A stretch of DNA of 64,000 nt from Rhodobacter calidifons (GTDB lineage Bacteria; Pseudomonadota; Alphaproteobacteria; Rhodobacterales; Rhodobacteraceae), in contig NZ_JAANHS010000002.1 of the NCBI RefSeq assembly GCF_011174775.1, positions 405,758-469,757 of the forward strand, given 5' to 3'. Position numbers and translations under genes: made by a program. This document shows, piece by piece, positions 15,916-25,660 of this stretch. The notes beneath the pieces were generated by a model. It saw only the letters and a program-made list of their open reading frames with translations, had not been told where the DNA came from and did no database searches. Each line of letters begins with the position of its first letter. The stretch's first letter is position 1.

Positions 15916-16725
15916 ATGTTTCCCAACCGTCTGAAGGCGCTCTGGGCCGAGGGGCGGCCCGCGATCAACGGCTGGTTGTCCATCGCCAGCCCCTTCGCCG
16001 CCGAGATCATGGCCGCGCAGGGCTTCGATTCGCTGACCGTGGACATGCAGCACGGCGCGCTGGATTACAGCGACCTGCTGCCCATGCTTCAGGCGATGCG
16101 GGCCTCGGGCGCGGTGCCATTGGCCCGGGTGCCCTGGCTGGAGCCGGGGATCATCATGAAGGCGCTGGATGCGGGCGCGCAGGGCATCATCTGCCCGATG
16201 GTGAACAGCGCCGAGGACGCCGCGCGGTTCGTCAGCTACCTGCGCTATCCGCCGCTGGGCGTGCGCAGTTTCGGCCCGACCCGGGCGGCCTTCGCCGCCG
16301 GCGGGGATTATGCCGCGCAGGCCAATGCCAATATCCTGGCCTTTGCGATGATCGAGACGGCCGAGGGCATGGCGAACCTCGACGCCATCACCGCCACGCC
16401 GGGGCTGGACGGGATCTATGTCGGCCCGGCGGACCTGTCGATCTCGCTTTCGGGGGGCAGGCTTGCCCCCGGCATGGACCGGGAGGAACCCGAGATCCTG
16501 GCCGCCTTGCAGACGATCCTCGCCGCTTGCAAGCGCAACGGCCTGCGCGCGGGCTTGCATTGCGGGTCGCCCGACTATGCCGCCCGCGCCATCGGCTGGG
16601 GCTTCGACATGACGACGGTGGGGGGCGACACCAAGTTCCTGGCCAGCGCCGCCGGGGCCGCTGTCGCCGGCTTCCGCAGGTTGACCGGCGGGACGGCCGG
16701 CACGGCGGAACCGGGCGGCTACTGA
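15916..16725 (+). CDS. HpcH/HpaI family class II pyruvate aldolase
   Basis: A 269-residue protein with the HpaI barrel motifs: FDSLTVDMQHGALDYSD, GIICPMVNSAEDAARF, AMIETAEGMANLDAI with the metal-binding Glu, and IYVGPADLSISLSG with the metal-binding Asp. The family cleaves 4-hydroxy-2-oxo acids to pyruvate and an aldehyde. It is the fifth gene of the molybdenum hydroxylase operon, so it may act on the product of the hydroxylase, perhaps at the end of an aromatic or heterocycle route. A GAGG site precedes the ATG. Confidence 0.88.
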   Translation: MFPNRLKALWAEGRPAINGWLSIASPFAAEIMAAQGFDSLTVDMQHGALDYSDLLPMLQAMRASGAVPLARVPWLEPGIIMKALDAGAQGIICPMVNSAEDAARFVSYLRYPPLGVRSFGPTRAAFAAGGDYAAQANANILAFAMIETAEGMANLDAITATPGLDGIYVGPADLSISLSGGRLAPGMDREEPEILAALQTILAACKRNGLRAGLHCGSPDYAARAIGWGFDMTTVGGDTKFLASAAGAAVAGFRRLTGGTAGTAEPGGY

Positions 16726-16854
16726 GGCGGCGGACAGACCATCCTCTGCCAGGGGGCGGAGCCCATCGGCTTCCGCAAGGAACTGCGCATCCGGCGGCTG
16801 GTCGAGACGATCCACCAGTCCAGCCGCGAGGGGCGCTGGCAACAGGTGTCGTGA
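16726..16854 (+). pseudogene. Possible gene remnant in frame after the aldolase stop
   Basis: The 42 codons after the aldolase TGA stay open in the same frame and end with RIRRLVETIHQSSREGRWQQ. That ending resembles the C-terminus of Gfo/Idh/MocA oxidoreductases (a helix followed by GR/W at the end). There is no start codon or ribosome-binding site of its own, so it may be the tail of a deleted gene. The family guess is weak. Confidence 0.3.
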
Positions 16855-16873
16855 TGCCGTCGTCCGGGCGTTT

Positions 16874-18406
16874 CTACAGGTAAGCGCGCGCCAGCCATCC
16901 CGCCGCGAAGCCAAGGGCGGCCAGCGCGGGCCAGAGGAAAGTGCCACGCGACCGTTCCGGGCGCGGCGGCTGGGTCGCGGGGTTCCCGGCGCGGATCAGT
17001 TGCGCCTCGACCAGGGCGGGCAGCTTCGGGCCGAACCGGCCAAGCACCCGCGCGGTCTTGACCAGATCGCGCAGCACGGCCTTTGGTCCCACGTTCTCGC
17101 GGATGTAGCGTTCGACAATGGGACCGGCGACCTGCCAGATGTTGATGTGCGGGTCGAGGCTGCGCGCCACGCCTTCGACAACGACCATCGTGCGTTGCAG
17201 AAGGATCAGCTCGGTCCGCGTTTCCATCCCGAAGCGTTCGGTGACTTCGAACAGGTAGGCCAGCAGACGCGCCATCGAGATCCGGCTGGCGTCCATGCCG
17301 AAGATCGGCTCTCCCACCGCCCGCAGCGCCCGGGCGAATTCGTCGATGTCGCGGTCGGGCGGCACATAGCCTGCCTCGAAATGCACTTCGGCGACGCGGC
17401 GGTAATCCTTGCGGATGAAGCCCATCAGGATCTCGGCATAGACCCGGCGGGTGTATTCGTCGATCCGGCCCATGATCCCGAAGTCATAGGCGATGATGTC
17501 GCCGTTCGCCGCGATCTTCAGGTTGCCCTGATGCATGTCGGCGTGAAAGAACCCGTCGCGCAGCGCGTGGTTCAGGAACAGCTGCAACACCCGCGCGCCC
17601 AGCACCCGCCGATCGAAACCCGCCGCGTCGATCAGGTCGTTGTCGTTCAGCCCGATGCCTTCGGCCCAGCCCAGCGTCATCACGTTGCGGCTGGACAGGA
17701 ACCAGAACGGCTTCGGCACCTGGAACCCTTCATCCTGCGCGGTGTTCGCGGCGAACTCCGCCGCGTTCGAGCTTTCCAGCCGCAGGTCCAGCTCTCCCAT
17801 CACCACGCCTTCGAAGTGTCTGATGACTTCGACGGGGCGGAGGCGACGCGAGAAGGGCGCAAGGCGTTCGATCCAGCGCGCGGCCAGATAAAAGGCGTCG
17901 ATGTCCTTGCGGAAGGCGCGTTCGATGCCGGGGCGCAGGACCTTGACCGCGACCTCCTCGCCCGTCTCGGCCAGCCGGGCGCGGTGAACCTGGGCGATGG
18001 AGGCGGCGGCGACGGGGTCGGAGAATTCGCTGAACAGGGTAGCGACGGGCTGTTCCAGCTCGGCCTCGATCATCTTCTTGGCGGTTTCGACCGGGAAGGG
18101 CGGCAGCTTGTCCTGAAGATACTTCAGCTGCTGCGCCAGCTCCTCGCCCACGATATCCGGGCGGGTCGAAAGGATCTGGCCGAACTTGATGTAGGCGGGG
18201 CCCAGAGCGGTCAGCGCGCGGGTCGCCGGGGGCAACGAAAGGTCGCCCTGCAAGCCCAGCCATTTGAACGGCCAGCCCAGCATCCGCGCGGCAAAGCGCA
18301 GGCGCGGGGGCGCGCGGAAGGCCTCCAGCACCACGTCCATCGCCCCGGTGCGTTCCAGCGTGGCGCCAGTGCGGATCAGGCGGATGATGTTGTGGGGGCC
18401 TTTCAC
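16874..18406 (-). CDS. ubiB: Ubiquinone biosynthesis protein UbiB (ADCK-like kinase)
   Basis: A 510-residue atypical kinase of the UbiB/ADCK family. Visible are the family KxGQ motif in [11 protein letters not shown] (near residue 75), the nucleotide-binding Lys in [16 protein letters not shown] in the catalytic loop and [10 protein letters not shown]-terminal membrane helix ([21 protein letters not shown] minus its last residues) anchors it. UbiB is needed for aerobic ubiquinone synthesis, probably as an ATPase supporting lipid precursor extraction. It begins with a GTG overlapping the ubiE stop. Confidence 0.93.
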   Translation of the reverse strand: MKGPHNIIRLIRTGATLERTGAMDVVLEAFRAPPRLRFAARMLGWPFKWLGLQGDLSLPPATRALTALGPAYIKFGQILSTRPDIVGEELAQQLKYLQDKLPPFPVETAKKMIEAELEQPVATLFSEFSDPVAAASIAQVHRARLAETGEEVAVKVLRPGIERAFRKDIDAFYLAARWIERLAPFSRRLRPVEVIRHFEGVVMGELDLRLESSNAAEFAANTAQDEGFQVPKPFWFLSSRNVMTLGWAEGIGLNDNDLIDAAGFDRRVLGARVLQLFLNHALRDGFFHADMHQGNLKIAANGDIIAYDFGIMGRIDEYTRRVYAEILMGFIRKDYRRVAEVHFEAGYVPPDRDIDEFARALRAVGEPIFGMDASRISMARLLAYLFEVTERFGMETRTELILLQRTMVVVEGVARSLDPHINIWQVAGPIVERYIRENVGPKAVLRDLVKTARVLGRFGPKLPALVEAQLIRAGNPATQPPRPERSRGTFLWPALAALGFAAGWLARAYL

Positions 18407-19149
18407 AGTTTCCAGCCCGAATGCAGCGCGGCGATGCCCATCGTCAGGTTGCGGTATTTCACCTGCTCGAACCCCGCATCGCGGATCATGGCGGCGAAAC
18501 GCTCCTGATCCGGAAAGCGGCGGATCGATTCGACGAGATACTGGTAAGAGGCCCGGTCTCCCGCGATCACCTGGCCCATGACCGGGATCACGTTGAAGGA
18601 ATACAGGTCATAGACCTTCTGCATCAGGTCGTTCGGGATCTGGCTGAACTCCAGCACCATCAGCCGCCCGCCGGGTTTCAGGACCCGGTAGGCCTCGGAC
18701 AGCGCGTCCGGGATGCGGGTCACGTTCCGGATGCCGAACGAGATCGTGTAGACGTCGAAACTGTTGTGGGCGAAGGGCAGGGCCATCGCGTCGCCGACCA
18801 CCCAGTCAAGGCTGGCGGCCAGGCGTTCCGCCTCGGCCCGCTTGCGCCCCTCGATCAGCATGGGTTCGGTCATGTCGCAGACGACCGCGCTGGCCCCCGG
18901 CGCGCGCTTCAGGAAGCGGAAGGCCACGTCCCCGGTGCCGCCCGCCACGTCCAGGAGCCTCTGGCCGGGGCGAGGCGCCAGCCAGTCCATCATCGCGTCC
19001 TTCCACAGCCGATGGATGCCCAGCGACATCGCGTCGTTCATGATGTCGTATTTCGAGGCCACCCGCGAGAAGACGCCATGCACCAGCCCGGCCTTTTCGG
19101 CCTCGGGCACGTCCTGAAAGCCGAAATGGGTGGTCTTTTCTTCGCTCAT
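18403..19149 (-). CDS. ubiE: Ubiquinone/menaquinone C-methyltransferase UbiE
   Basis: A 248-residue SAM-dependent methyltransferase. It starts [20 protein letters not shown] and has [20 protein letters not shown] motif [16 protein letters not shown], and [14 protein letters not shown], all typical of UbiE. It C-methylates the demethylated quinone ring (2-methoxy-6-polyprenyl-benzoquinol). The ATG at 19149 matches family starts; a longer frame to 19197 would add 16 residues lying in the mutM-ubiE spacer. Operon with ubiB; divergent from mutM, as in other Rhodobacterales. Confidence 0.94.
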   Translation of the reverse strand: MSEEKTTHFGFQDVPEAEKAGLVHGVFSRVASKYDIMNDAMSLGIHRLWKDAMMDWLAPRPGQRLLDVAGGTGDVAFRFLKRAPGASAVVCDMTEPMLIEGRKRAEAERLAASLDWVVGDAMALPFAHNSFDVYTISFGIRNVTRIPDALSEAYRVLKPGGRLMVLEFSQIPNDLMQKVYDLYSFNVIPVMGQVIAGDRASYQYLVESIRRFPDQERFAAMIRDAGFEQVKYRNLTMGIAALHSGWKL

Positions 19150-19232
19150 CGGGCTTGCGATCCTTGGGTCCAGCCCCTCCTTATAGTGCGCCGCCACGCG
19201 CCCGCAATGCGCCCAACTGTCCGAAAGCCGAA

Positions 19233-20084
19233 ATGCCGGAACTGCCCGAAGTCGAAACCGTCCGCCGCGGCCTGCTGCCCGTGATGGAGGGCGCGGTCAT
19301 CACGCGGGCCGAAGTGAACCGCCCCGACCTGCGCTGGCCCCTGCCGGAGCGGATGGCCGACCGGCTGACCGGGCGGCGGGTGACGACGCTGCGGCGGCGG
19401 TCGAAATACCTGCTGGCCGATCTCGACAGTGGCGAGACGCTTCTGGTGCATCTGGGCATGTCCGGGCGGATGCTGGTGTCCGGCGCGCAGCTGGGGGCGT
19501 TCTACCACGACCACCCGGCGCCGCAGAAACATGACCATGTGGTGCTGCATATGGCTGGCGGGGCGCGGGTGACGTTCAACGATGCGCGCCGCTTCGGGGC
19601 GATGGACCTGATGCCCACGGACCGCGCCACAGAGCACATGCTGCTGCGCGACCTGGGGCCGGAACCCTTCGGCAACGACTTCAACGCACCCTATCTTGCC
19701 GGGCGGCTGCGCGGGCGGCGGACCCCGATCAAGGCCGCGCTGCTGGACCAGCGGATCGTGGCGGGGCTGGGCAACATCTATGTGGCCGAAACGCTGTATC
19801 GCGCGCGGATCAGCCCCTTGCGGCTGGCCGGTGACCTTGCGGAGGCGCAGGTGCATGGTCTTGTCCCCGTGATCCGCGAGGTCCTGGCCGAGGCGATCGA
19901 GGCGGGCGGATCCTCCTTGCGCGATTTCCGGCAGGCCAATGGCGAGCTTGGCTATTTTTCCAAGCATTTTCAAGTCTATGATCGCGAAGGCGACCCTTGC
20001 GAAACCTCAGGCTGCGGCGGCAGGATCACCCGCACGGTGCAGTCCGGCCGGTCGTCCTTCTGGTGCCCCGCCTGTCAGACTTGA
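19233..20084 (+). CDS. mutM: Formamidopyrimidine-DNA glycosylase (Fpg)
   Basis: A 283-residue repair enzyme beginning [14 protein letters not shown], where Pro2 becomes the N-terminal nucleophile and Glu3 is catalytic. The helix-two-turn-helix segment [14 protein letters not shown] and the C-terminal zinc finger (C-x4-C in PCETSGC, then CPAC) are intact. It excises 8-oxoguanine and formamidopyrimidines from DNA. The ATG at 19233 is fixed by the required N-terminal Pro. Divergent from ubiE with 83 bases between starts. Confidence 0.96.
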   Translation: MPELPEVETVRRGLLPVMEGAVITRAEVNRPDLRWPLPERMADRLTGRRVTTLRRRSKYLLADLDSGETLLVHLGMSGRMLVSGAQLGAFYHDHPAPQKHDHVVLHMAGGARVTFNDARRFGAMDLMPTDRATEHMLLRDLGPEPFGNDFNAPYLAGRLRGRRTPIKAALLDQRIVAGLGNIYVAETLYRARISPLRLAGDLAEAQVHGLVPVIREVLAEAIEAGGSSLRDFRQANGELGYFSKHFQVYDREGDPCETSGCGGRITRTVQSGRSSFWCPACQT

Positions 20085-20144
20085 CTTGCCAATGCGCCGT
20101 TTGGTGCTAGGAGTCCCCTCCAGTCTGCCATGAAGGAGGCCGCG

Positions 20145-20921
20145 ATGGCCTATGAAACGCTGATCGTCGAGATCGAGGACTATGTCTCGCTGATCCGCCT
20201 GAACCGCCCAGATGCGATGAACGCCCTGAACCTTCAGCTCATGCGCGAGCTGGCGGCGGCGGTGACGGCGGCCGAAGCAAACGACAAGGTGCGCTGCATC
20301 GTCATCACCGGGTCAGACAAGGCCTTCGCGGCCGGGGCCGACGTGAAGGAGATGGCCGGGAAGGGTTTCATCGATGTCTTCTTCGACGATCTCTTCGGCC
20401 CCGAGGCCCGGGTGATCGCCCAGGCGCGCAAGCCGATCATCGCGGCGGTGGCCGGCTATTGTCTGGGCGGCGGCTGCGAGCTGGCGATGCTGGCAGATTT
20501 CATCATTGCCGCTGACACAGCCAAGTTCGGCCAGCCCGAGATCAACCTCGGGATCGTCGCCGGCATGGGCGGCACCCAGCGGCTGACGCGCGCAGTGGGC
20601 AAGTCGAAGTCGATGGACATGCACCTTACCGGGCGTTTCATGGATGCCGCCGAGGCCGAGCGTTGCGGTCTGGTCAGTCGGGTGGTTCCGGCCAAGGCCC
20701 TGCTGGAAGAGACGATGAAGGCCGCGCAGAAGATCGTCGAGAAATCGGCGGTGACCGCAATGGTCGTGAAGGAATGCGTGAACCGCGCGCAGGAAACCAG
20801 CCTCGCCGAGGGCCTGTTGTTCGAACGCCGCATGTTCCACGCGATGTTTGCGACCGAGGACCAGAAGGAAGGCATGGCCGCCTTCCTGGAAAAGCGCCAG
20901 CCGCAGTTCCGCGACCGATAG
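20145..20921 (+). CDS. Enoyl-CoA hydratase
   Basis: A 258-residue crotonase-fold protein. The oxyanion-hole segment [10 protein letters not shown], the [17 protein letters not shown] region and the catalytic Glu in [18 protein letters not shown] are present, so it should be an active hydratase in beta-oxidation or short-chain acyl-CoA metabolism (EchA/PaaF-like). AAGGAGG at 20133-20139 sets the ATG at 20145; the in-frame ATG at 20130 lies upstream of that site. It precedes rpsT-dnaA, a conserved neighbourhood in Rhodobacterales. Confidence 0.9.
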   Translation: MAYETLIVEIEDYVSLIRLNRPDAMNALNLQLMRELAAAVTAAEANDKVRCIVITGSDKAFAAGADVKEMAGKGFIDVFFDDLFGPEARVIAQARKPIIAAVAGYCLGGGCELAMLADFIIAADTAKFGQPEINLGIVAGMGGTQRLTRAVGKSKSMDMHLTGRFMDAAEAERCGLVSRVVPAKALLEETMKAAQKIVEKSAVTAMVVKECVNRAQETSLAEGLLFERRMFHAMFATEDQKEGMAAFLEKRQPQFRDR

Positions 20922-20928
20922 CCCGGTG

Positions 20929-20980
20929 CTCGTCGTGCGTCTTAGGCTTCTCGCCGCTGCGTCGTGAGGAGGAACGAAGG
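20929..20980. repeat. Dispersed palindromic-type intergenic sequence, copy A
   Basis: Begins CTCGTCGTGCG-x-CT-xx-GGCTTCTC and ends with a partly complementary GTCGTGAGGAG-x-x-ACGAAG segment. The same first 24 positions recur with three differences at 42847, after another gene end. It looks like a REP-type or terminator-like element. Confidence 0.5.
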
Positions 20981-21154
20981 CCCCGACGCGGCAGGCTGAA
21001 GCAGGGGCTTTCCTTTCCGGTGGAGTTCCCCTATAGGCAGCCGCACATGCGCGTGGGCCCGCTTAGGCAAGAATCAGATCCTTCCCTTCGGGACGGTGCC
21101 TTCTGGTCTTTCGTGCGACAGAAATGAAACCGACAGACCGCAAGGAAGCCAAGC

Positions 21155-21424
21155 ATGGCCAACACTGAACAGTCCAAGAAACGCGCCCGCCAGTCCGAGG
21201 CCCGCTACGCCATCAACAAGGCACGCCGCTCGCGCATCCGCACCTTCCTGCGCAAGGTCGAGGAAGCCATCGCCTCGGGCAATCCCGATGCCGCCCAGGC
21301 CGCGCTGAAGGCCGCGCAGCCGGAGCTTGCCCGCGGCGTGACCAAGGGTGTGCTGCACAAGAACACCGTGGCCCGGAAGATGTCGCGCCTCGCCGCCCGC
21401 GTGAAGGCTGTGGCCAAGGCCTGA
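21155..21424 (+). CDS. rpsT: 30S ribosomal protein S20
   Basis: An 89-residue, Lys/Arg-rich helical protein starting [18 protein letters not shown], with the [15 protein letters not shown] and [18 protein letters not shown] segments of S20. It binds 16S rRNA in the body of the small subunit. The gene lies upstream of dnaA in the same direction and is followed by a strong terminator. Confidence 0.97.
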   Translation: MANTEQSKKRARQSEARYAINKARRSRIRTFLRKVEEAIASGNPDAAQAALKAAQPELARGVTKGVLHKNTVARKMSRLAARVKAVAKA

Positions 21425-21944
21425 CCCGAACCGGCCCGGCAACCGCATGCCGACAGGGGCGCGCCCGCGAGGGCTGCGCCCCGTTTCGTTTCCGGCGACG
21501 GAAGCGGTCGGTTCGGCGCTCCGTTGCCGATTTGCCAGAGCCTCCGGATTCGATTTCGGCGAAGCCCTGTCAAGCGCGTTGTTCGGTTGCAGTGCCCGCA
21601 GCGGCCTTGCTAGCGTCTCCGTGCGATTCACTTCGTCTTGGGGGACAAGAACGGATCGCGAAGGAAAAACTGCTGCACGGACAGGCAGCGCATCCCGCGC
21701 CACTATCCGAGTTTTCTCTTTGCGATCAATGGATTTGAGATGGCAGCCAAGCCATCCCTGTCTGCATGGCCAAGCTGCCGGTGTGCCGGCAGGGCGCCCT
21801 GCGTCGTTCCGTCCCCCGACAGCTCTTGCGTCCGCATGGCCGATCCGGCCGGCGGTGCGACTGGTCGGTGTGGCTCGTTTGAAAAAGGTTAGGGGCAGGA
21901 TCGAAGCGCTCGCCTTCGGTTCAGGGACATTGGCAGGTTGCAAT
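21425..21944. other. Gene-free interval upstream of dnaA
   Basis: These 520 bases hold the rpsT terminator and the dnaA leader. Two GANTC sites (21547-21551 and 21625-21629), the target of the alphaproteobacterial methylase CcrM, lie in the leader. In Caulobacter such a site in the dnaA promoter region affects transcription; a similar role here is inference. I see no TTATCCACA DnaA boxes, no AT-rich unwinding element and no small gene. Confidence 0.6.
21456..21490 (+). terminator. Rho-independent terminator after rpsT
   Basis: A stem of 11 pairs with one bulged base (GGGGCGCGCCC with GGGCTGCGCCCC) closed by a GCGA tetraloop is followed by GTTTCGTTT. It starts 31 bases after the rpsT stop. 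Confidence 0.75.
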
Positions 21945-23300
21945 ATGACGAATGAAACCTGGGGGCAGGTTCGCGAAGAGCTGATCAAGCGGGTCGGAAA
22001 GCACAACTATGCCACCTGGATCGAACCGCTGAAGCTGTCGCAGCTGAAGAACGGGGTGGCCAGGTTCGAGGTGCCGACGATCTTCTTCGGCGACTGGGTC
22101 CAGCGCAATTACGGCGACCATATCCGCAGCCAGTTGAACAGCGCGGGCACTCCGGTTGATCGTCTGGAATTTGCCGTGGGTGCAGGGTCCGCGCCGGCCA
22201 CGCCGCGCGTCGCCGGGCAAGGCAGCCAGCCCGCACGGCCCCGGGTTCCGGACGAGGAACTGCCCGGCGCGCCGCTGGATGCGCGCTTTACCTTCGATAC
22301 CTTCGTCGTCGGCAAGCCGAACGAGCTGGCCCATGCCGCCGCGCGCCGGGTGGCCGAGGGCGGTCCGGTCACGTTCAACCCGCTGTTTCTTTACGGGGGC
22401 GTCGGCCTGGGCAAGACCCATCTGATGCATGCCATCGCCCATGACCTGCAAGCCCGCCGCCCCGAGCTGCGCGTGCTGTATCTGTCGGCCGAGCAGTTCA
22501 TGTACCGCTTTGTCCAGGCGCTGCGCGACCGGCAGGTGATGGGTTTCAAGGAGCTTTTCCGCTCTGTCGATGTGCTGATGGTCGATGATGTCCAGTTCAT
22601 CTCCGGAAAGGATTCGACCCAGGAGGAATTCTTCCACACCTTCAATGCCCTGGTGGACGCCAACAAGCAGATCGTCATCTCCGCCGACCGCGCGCCGGGA
22701 GAGATCAAGGATCTGGAGGACCGCATCAAGTCGCGCCTGCAATGCGGCCTCGTCGTCGACCTGCATCCGACCGATTACGAACTGCGGTTAGGTATCCTGC
22801 AACAGAAGGTGGATTATTATCGCAGCCAGTATCGCGGTCTGGTGCTGGCCGATGGCGTGCTGGAGTTCCTGGCGCACCGGATCACCACCAATGTCCGCGT
22901 GCTGGAAGGGGCGCTGACCCGCCTTTTCGCCTTCGCCTCCCTTGTCGGGCGCGAGATCACGCTGGACCTCGCCCAGGACTGCCTGGCAGACATCCTGCGT
23001 TCGTCCGACCGCAAGCTGACGATCGAGGAGATCCAGCGCAAGGTGGCCGAACACTACAACGTCCGCCTGTCCGACCTGATCGGGCCCAAGCGGCTGCGCA
23101 CCATCGCCCGGCCGCGGCAGGTGGCGATGTATCTGGCCAAGCAGCTGACCCCGCGCTCGCTGCCGGAAATCGGCCGGCGGTTCGGCGGCCGCGACCATAC
23201 GACGATCATGCACGGCGTGCGCAAGATCGAGGAACTGATGCAGACCGACAGCCAGCTGGCCGACGATCTCCAGCTTCTGCGCCGTCTGCTTCAGGGCTGA
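21945..23300 (+). CDS. dnaA: Chromosomal replication initiator protein DnaA
   Basis: A 451-residue protein with all four domains. The N-terminal oligomerisation domain starts MTNETWGQVREELIKRVGK; a short linker follows (about 85-110). The AAA+ domain has Walker A GGVGLGKTHLMHA and Walker B LMVDDVQF. The C-terminal DNA-binding helix-turn-helix carries FGGRDHTTIMHGVRKI. DnaA-ATP opens oriC. The ATG at 21945 fits the family start; the open frame extends far upstream without similarity. It leads a dnaA-dnaN-recF-gyrB series. Confidence 0.97.
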   Translation: MTNETWGQVREELIKRVGKHNYATWIEPLKLSQLKNGVARFEVPTIFFGDWVQRNYGDHIRSQLNSAGTPVDRLEFAVGAGSAPATPRVAGQGSQPARPRVPDEELPGAPLDARFTFDTFVVGKPNELAHAAARRVAEGGPVTFNPLFLYGGVGLGKTHLMHAIAHDLQARRPELRVLYLSAEQFMYRFVQALRDRQVMGFKELFRSVDVLMVDDVQFISGKDSTQEEFFHTFNALVDANKQIVISADRAPGEIKDLEDRIKSRLQCGLVVDLHPTDYELRLGILQQKVDYYRSQYRGLVLADGVLEFLAHRITTNVRVLEGALTRLFAFASLVGREITLDLAQDCLADILRSSDRKLTIEEIQRKVAEHYNVRLSDLIGPKRLRTIARPRQVAMYLAKQLTPRSLPEIGRRFGGRDHTTIMHGVRKIEELMQTDSQLADDLQLLRRLLQG

Positions 23301-23305
23301 GGATC

Positions 23306-23341
23306 GGGGCCGCACTTGACGGCCCCGTGAAAGCCTTTCAC
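23306..23341 (+). terminator. Two adjoining hairpins between dnaA and dnaN
   Basis: A perfect 7-bp stem (GGGGCCG at 23306-23312 with CGGCCCC at 23320-23326) is directly followed by the perfect palindrome GTGAAAGCCTTTCAC (23327-23341). There is no U-run, so the first may be a weak terminator or RNA stabiliser and the second may be an operator. A TTGACA at 23350-23355 follows. Confidence 0.45.
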
Positions 23342-23421
23342 AGTCCGGTTTGACATTTGCGACCCGGTGAAAACCGGATAAATTCGACGTCCCTTCAACG
23401 GGTCGGCAGGGGGAAGCCAGG

Positions 23422-24540
23422 ATGAAACTCTCGATCGAACGCGCGACGCTTCTGAAGGCGCTGGCGCAGGCGCAGTCGGTGGTCGAACGCCGCAACACGA
23501 TCCCGATCCTTGCCAACGTGCTGATCGAGGCCGAAGGATCGCAGGTGTCCTTCCGCGCGACCGATCTGGACATCGAGGTGGTGGACCGCGCCCCGGCGAT
23601 GGTCGAGCGCGCCGGGGCGACCACCGTGTCGGCGGTGATGCTGCACGAGATCGTGCGCAAGCTGCCCGATGGCGCGCTGGTGAACCTGGTCGAAGACGCC
23701 GCGGCGGGCCGCCTGACCGTCACCGCGGGCCGATCGACCTTCAGCCTGGCGACGTTGCCGAAAGAGGACTTTCCGGTGATGGCCTCGTCGGAATATTCGT
23801 CGAACTTCTCGGCCCCCGCGCCGGTGCTGCGACGGCTGTTCGACAAGGCGAAATTCGCCATCTCCACTGAAGAGACCCGCTATTACCTGAACGGCGTCTA
23901 CATGCACGTGGCGCAGGGCGAGGGCGGTCGGGTGCTGCGCTGTGTGGCGACCGACGGCCATCGTCTGGCCCGGATCGACGCGCCCCTGCCCGAAGGCGCC
24001 GAGGGGATGCCTGGCGTGATCGTGCCGCGCAAGACGGTGGGAGAGCTGCGCAAACTGCTGGATGACGACGATGCGACGATTGCAGTTTCTGTTTCCGAAA
24101 CGAAGGTTCGCTTTGCGACCCCGGCCATAACCCTGACGTCGAAGGTCATCGACGGAACCTTCCCGGATTACACGCGCGTCATTCCGACCGGCAATACGCG
24201 CAAGCTGGAGGTTGACGCCAGCGAGTTCGCCAAGGCCGTTGACCGCGTGGCCACGGTGTCCTCGGAACGCTCGCGCGCGGTGAAGCTGTCGCTGGAAGAG
24301 GACCGGCTGGTCCTGTCGGTGAACGCCCCCGACTCGGGCGCCGCCGAAGAGGAACTGGCCGTGGCCTACGGCGACGACCGGCTGGAGATCGGCTTCAACG
24401 CGAAATATCTGCTGGAGATCGCCAGCCAGGTGGACCGCGAGAATGCCGTCTTCCTGTTCAACTCTGCCGCCGATCCGACCCTGATGCGCGAAGGCAACGA
24501 CACCTCGGCGGTCTATGTCGTCATGCCGATGCGGGTCTGA
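23422..24540 (+). CDS. dnaN: DNA polymerase III subunit beta (sliding clamp)
   Basis: A 372-residue clamp of three similar domains, starting MKLSIERATLLKALAQAQSV, with ERRNTIPILANVLIE in domain I, CVATDGHRLARID in domain II and the C-terminal YVVMPMRV. It tethers polymerase III to DNA and hosts many clamp-binding proteins. A TTGACA hexamer at 23350-23355 lies upstream, but its best -10 candidate (GATAAA) is too far away for a standard promoter. recF follows 28 bases downstream. Confidence 0.97.
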   Translation: MKLSIERATLLKALAQAQSVVERRNTIPILANVLIEAEGSQVSFRATDLDIEVVDRAPAMVERAGATTVSAVMLHEIVRKLPDGALVNLVEDAAAGRLTVTAGRSTFSLATLPKEDFPVMASSEYSSNFSAPAPVLRRLFDKAKFAISTEETRYYLNGVYMHVAQGEGGRVLRCVATDGHRLARIDAPLPEGAEGMPGVIVPRKTVGELRKLLDDDDATIAVSVSETKVRFATPAITLTSKVIDGTFPDYTRVIPTGNTRKLEVDASEFAKAVDRVATVSSERSRAVKLSLEEDRLVLSVNAPDSGAAEEELAVAYGDDRLEIGFNAKYLLEIASQVDRENAVFLFNSAADPTLMREGNDTSAVYVVMPMRV

Positions 24541-24568
24541 CATCGCCTTGCACTGAAAGGGAAATCGG

Positions 24569-25660
24569 GTGGGCGGTCTGGCGATCGAAACCCTGACGCT
24601 CGCGCATTTCCGCAGCCACCGGGCCACGCGGCTTGCCTTCGACGGGCGCCCGGTCGCCATCGTCGGTCCCAATGGGGCCGGCAAGACGAACATCCTGGAA
24701 GCCGTCTCGCTCCTGTCCCCCGGCCGTGGCCTGCGCCGCGCCGCGGCCGAGGATCTGGCCCGCAAGCCCGAAGCCGTGGGCTGGAAGATCGCCGCCACCG
24801 TGCGCGGCCTGTCCGCCGCGCATGAGCTGGAGACCTGGGCCGAAGCCGGAGAGCCTCGGCAGGTGCGCATCGACGGCAAGGCCGCAACTCAGGCCAGTCT
24901 GGGGCGTGCCCTGCGGATCCTCTGGCTGGTTCCGGCCATGGACCGGCTGTGGATCGAAGCCGCCGAGGGCCGCCGAAGGTTCCTTGACCGGATGACGCTC
25001 AGTTTTCACCCCGAGCATGCCGAACATTCGCTCATATACGAAAAGGCGATGCGTGACCGCAACCGCCTGATCAGGGATCAGGTGACCGACCCGCACTGGT
25101 ATGCCGCGCTGGAGGCGCGGATGGCCGAGGCCGGCGAGGCGATCACGCGGAACCGTCACGCGGCGCTCGCGCGCATCGGCGCGGCGGCCGACCTGACGAG
25201 CGCCTTCCCCACGGCCGATCTCAGCCTTGTCGGCCCGGACGGCGGCGAGGAACCGTCGGATCTGGCCCTCGCCCTGGCCGAAGGTCGTCGCCGCGACATT
25301 GCCGCAGGCCGCACGCTGGTCGGCCCGCATCGCGCCGATCTGCTGGCGCGGTTCGCGGCGAAGGACGTGCCGGCGGACCAGTGCTCGACCGGAGAGCAGA
25401 AGGCGCTGTTGATCTCGCTGATCCTGGCCAATGCGCGCGCGCTGGCGCAGGACCTCGGCAAGGCGCCGATCCTGCTGCTGGATGAGGTCGCCGCGCATCT
25501 GGATGAACAGCGCCGCGCCGCGCTGTATGACGAAATCTGCGCGCTGGGTGCGCAGGCGTTGATGACGGGCACCGAGGCCGACCTGTTCGCGGCCCTCGGC
25601 GACCGGGGGCAGCGGCTGCGCATTCTGGACCGCAACGGCAGTTCGATGGTGGATGCATGA
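24569..25660 (+). CDS. recF: DNA replication and repair protein RecF
   Basis: A 363-residue SMC-like ATPase. It has the N-terminal LTLAHFRSHRATRLAF segment, Walker A GPNGAGKTN near residue 33, the ABC-type signature region CSTGEQKALLISLILANA and Walker B PILLLDEVAAHLD near 310. RecF loads RecA at single-strand gaps with RecO and RecR. The start is a GTG. Its stop overlaps the GNAT gene start by 4 bases (ATGA). Confidence 0.95.
   Translation: MGGLAIETLTLAHFRSHRATRLAFDGRPVAIVGPNGAGKTNILEAVSLLSPGRGLRRAAAEDLARKPEAVGWKIAATVRGLSAAHELETWAEAGEPRQVRIDGKAATQASLGRALRILWLVPAMDRLWIEAAEGRRRFLDRMTLSFHPEHAEHSLIYEKAMRDRNRLIRDQVTDPHWYAALEARMAEAGEAITRNRHAALARIGAAADLTSAFPTADLSLVGPDGGEEPSDLALALAEGRRRDIAAGRTLVGPHRADLLARFAAKDVPADQCSTGEQKALLISLILANARALAQDLGKAPILLLDEVAAHLDEQRRAALYDEICALGAQALMTGTEADLFAALGDRGQRLRILDRNGSSMVDA

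Noticed and set aside
13297..16947. A 1216-codon open frame on the minus strand opposite the molybdenum hydroxylase genes
   Set aside because: It is antisense to three well-supported subunit genes, is rich in Arg/His/Gly/Asp as expected of a GC-rich shadow frame, and shows no domain.
21425..23421. Possible oriC around dnaA-dnaN
   Set aside because: No TTATCCACA boxes, no box cluster and no AT-rich stretch were seen. In Rhodobacterales the origin is often far from dnaA, near parA/mnmG.
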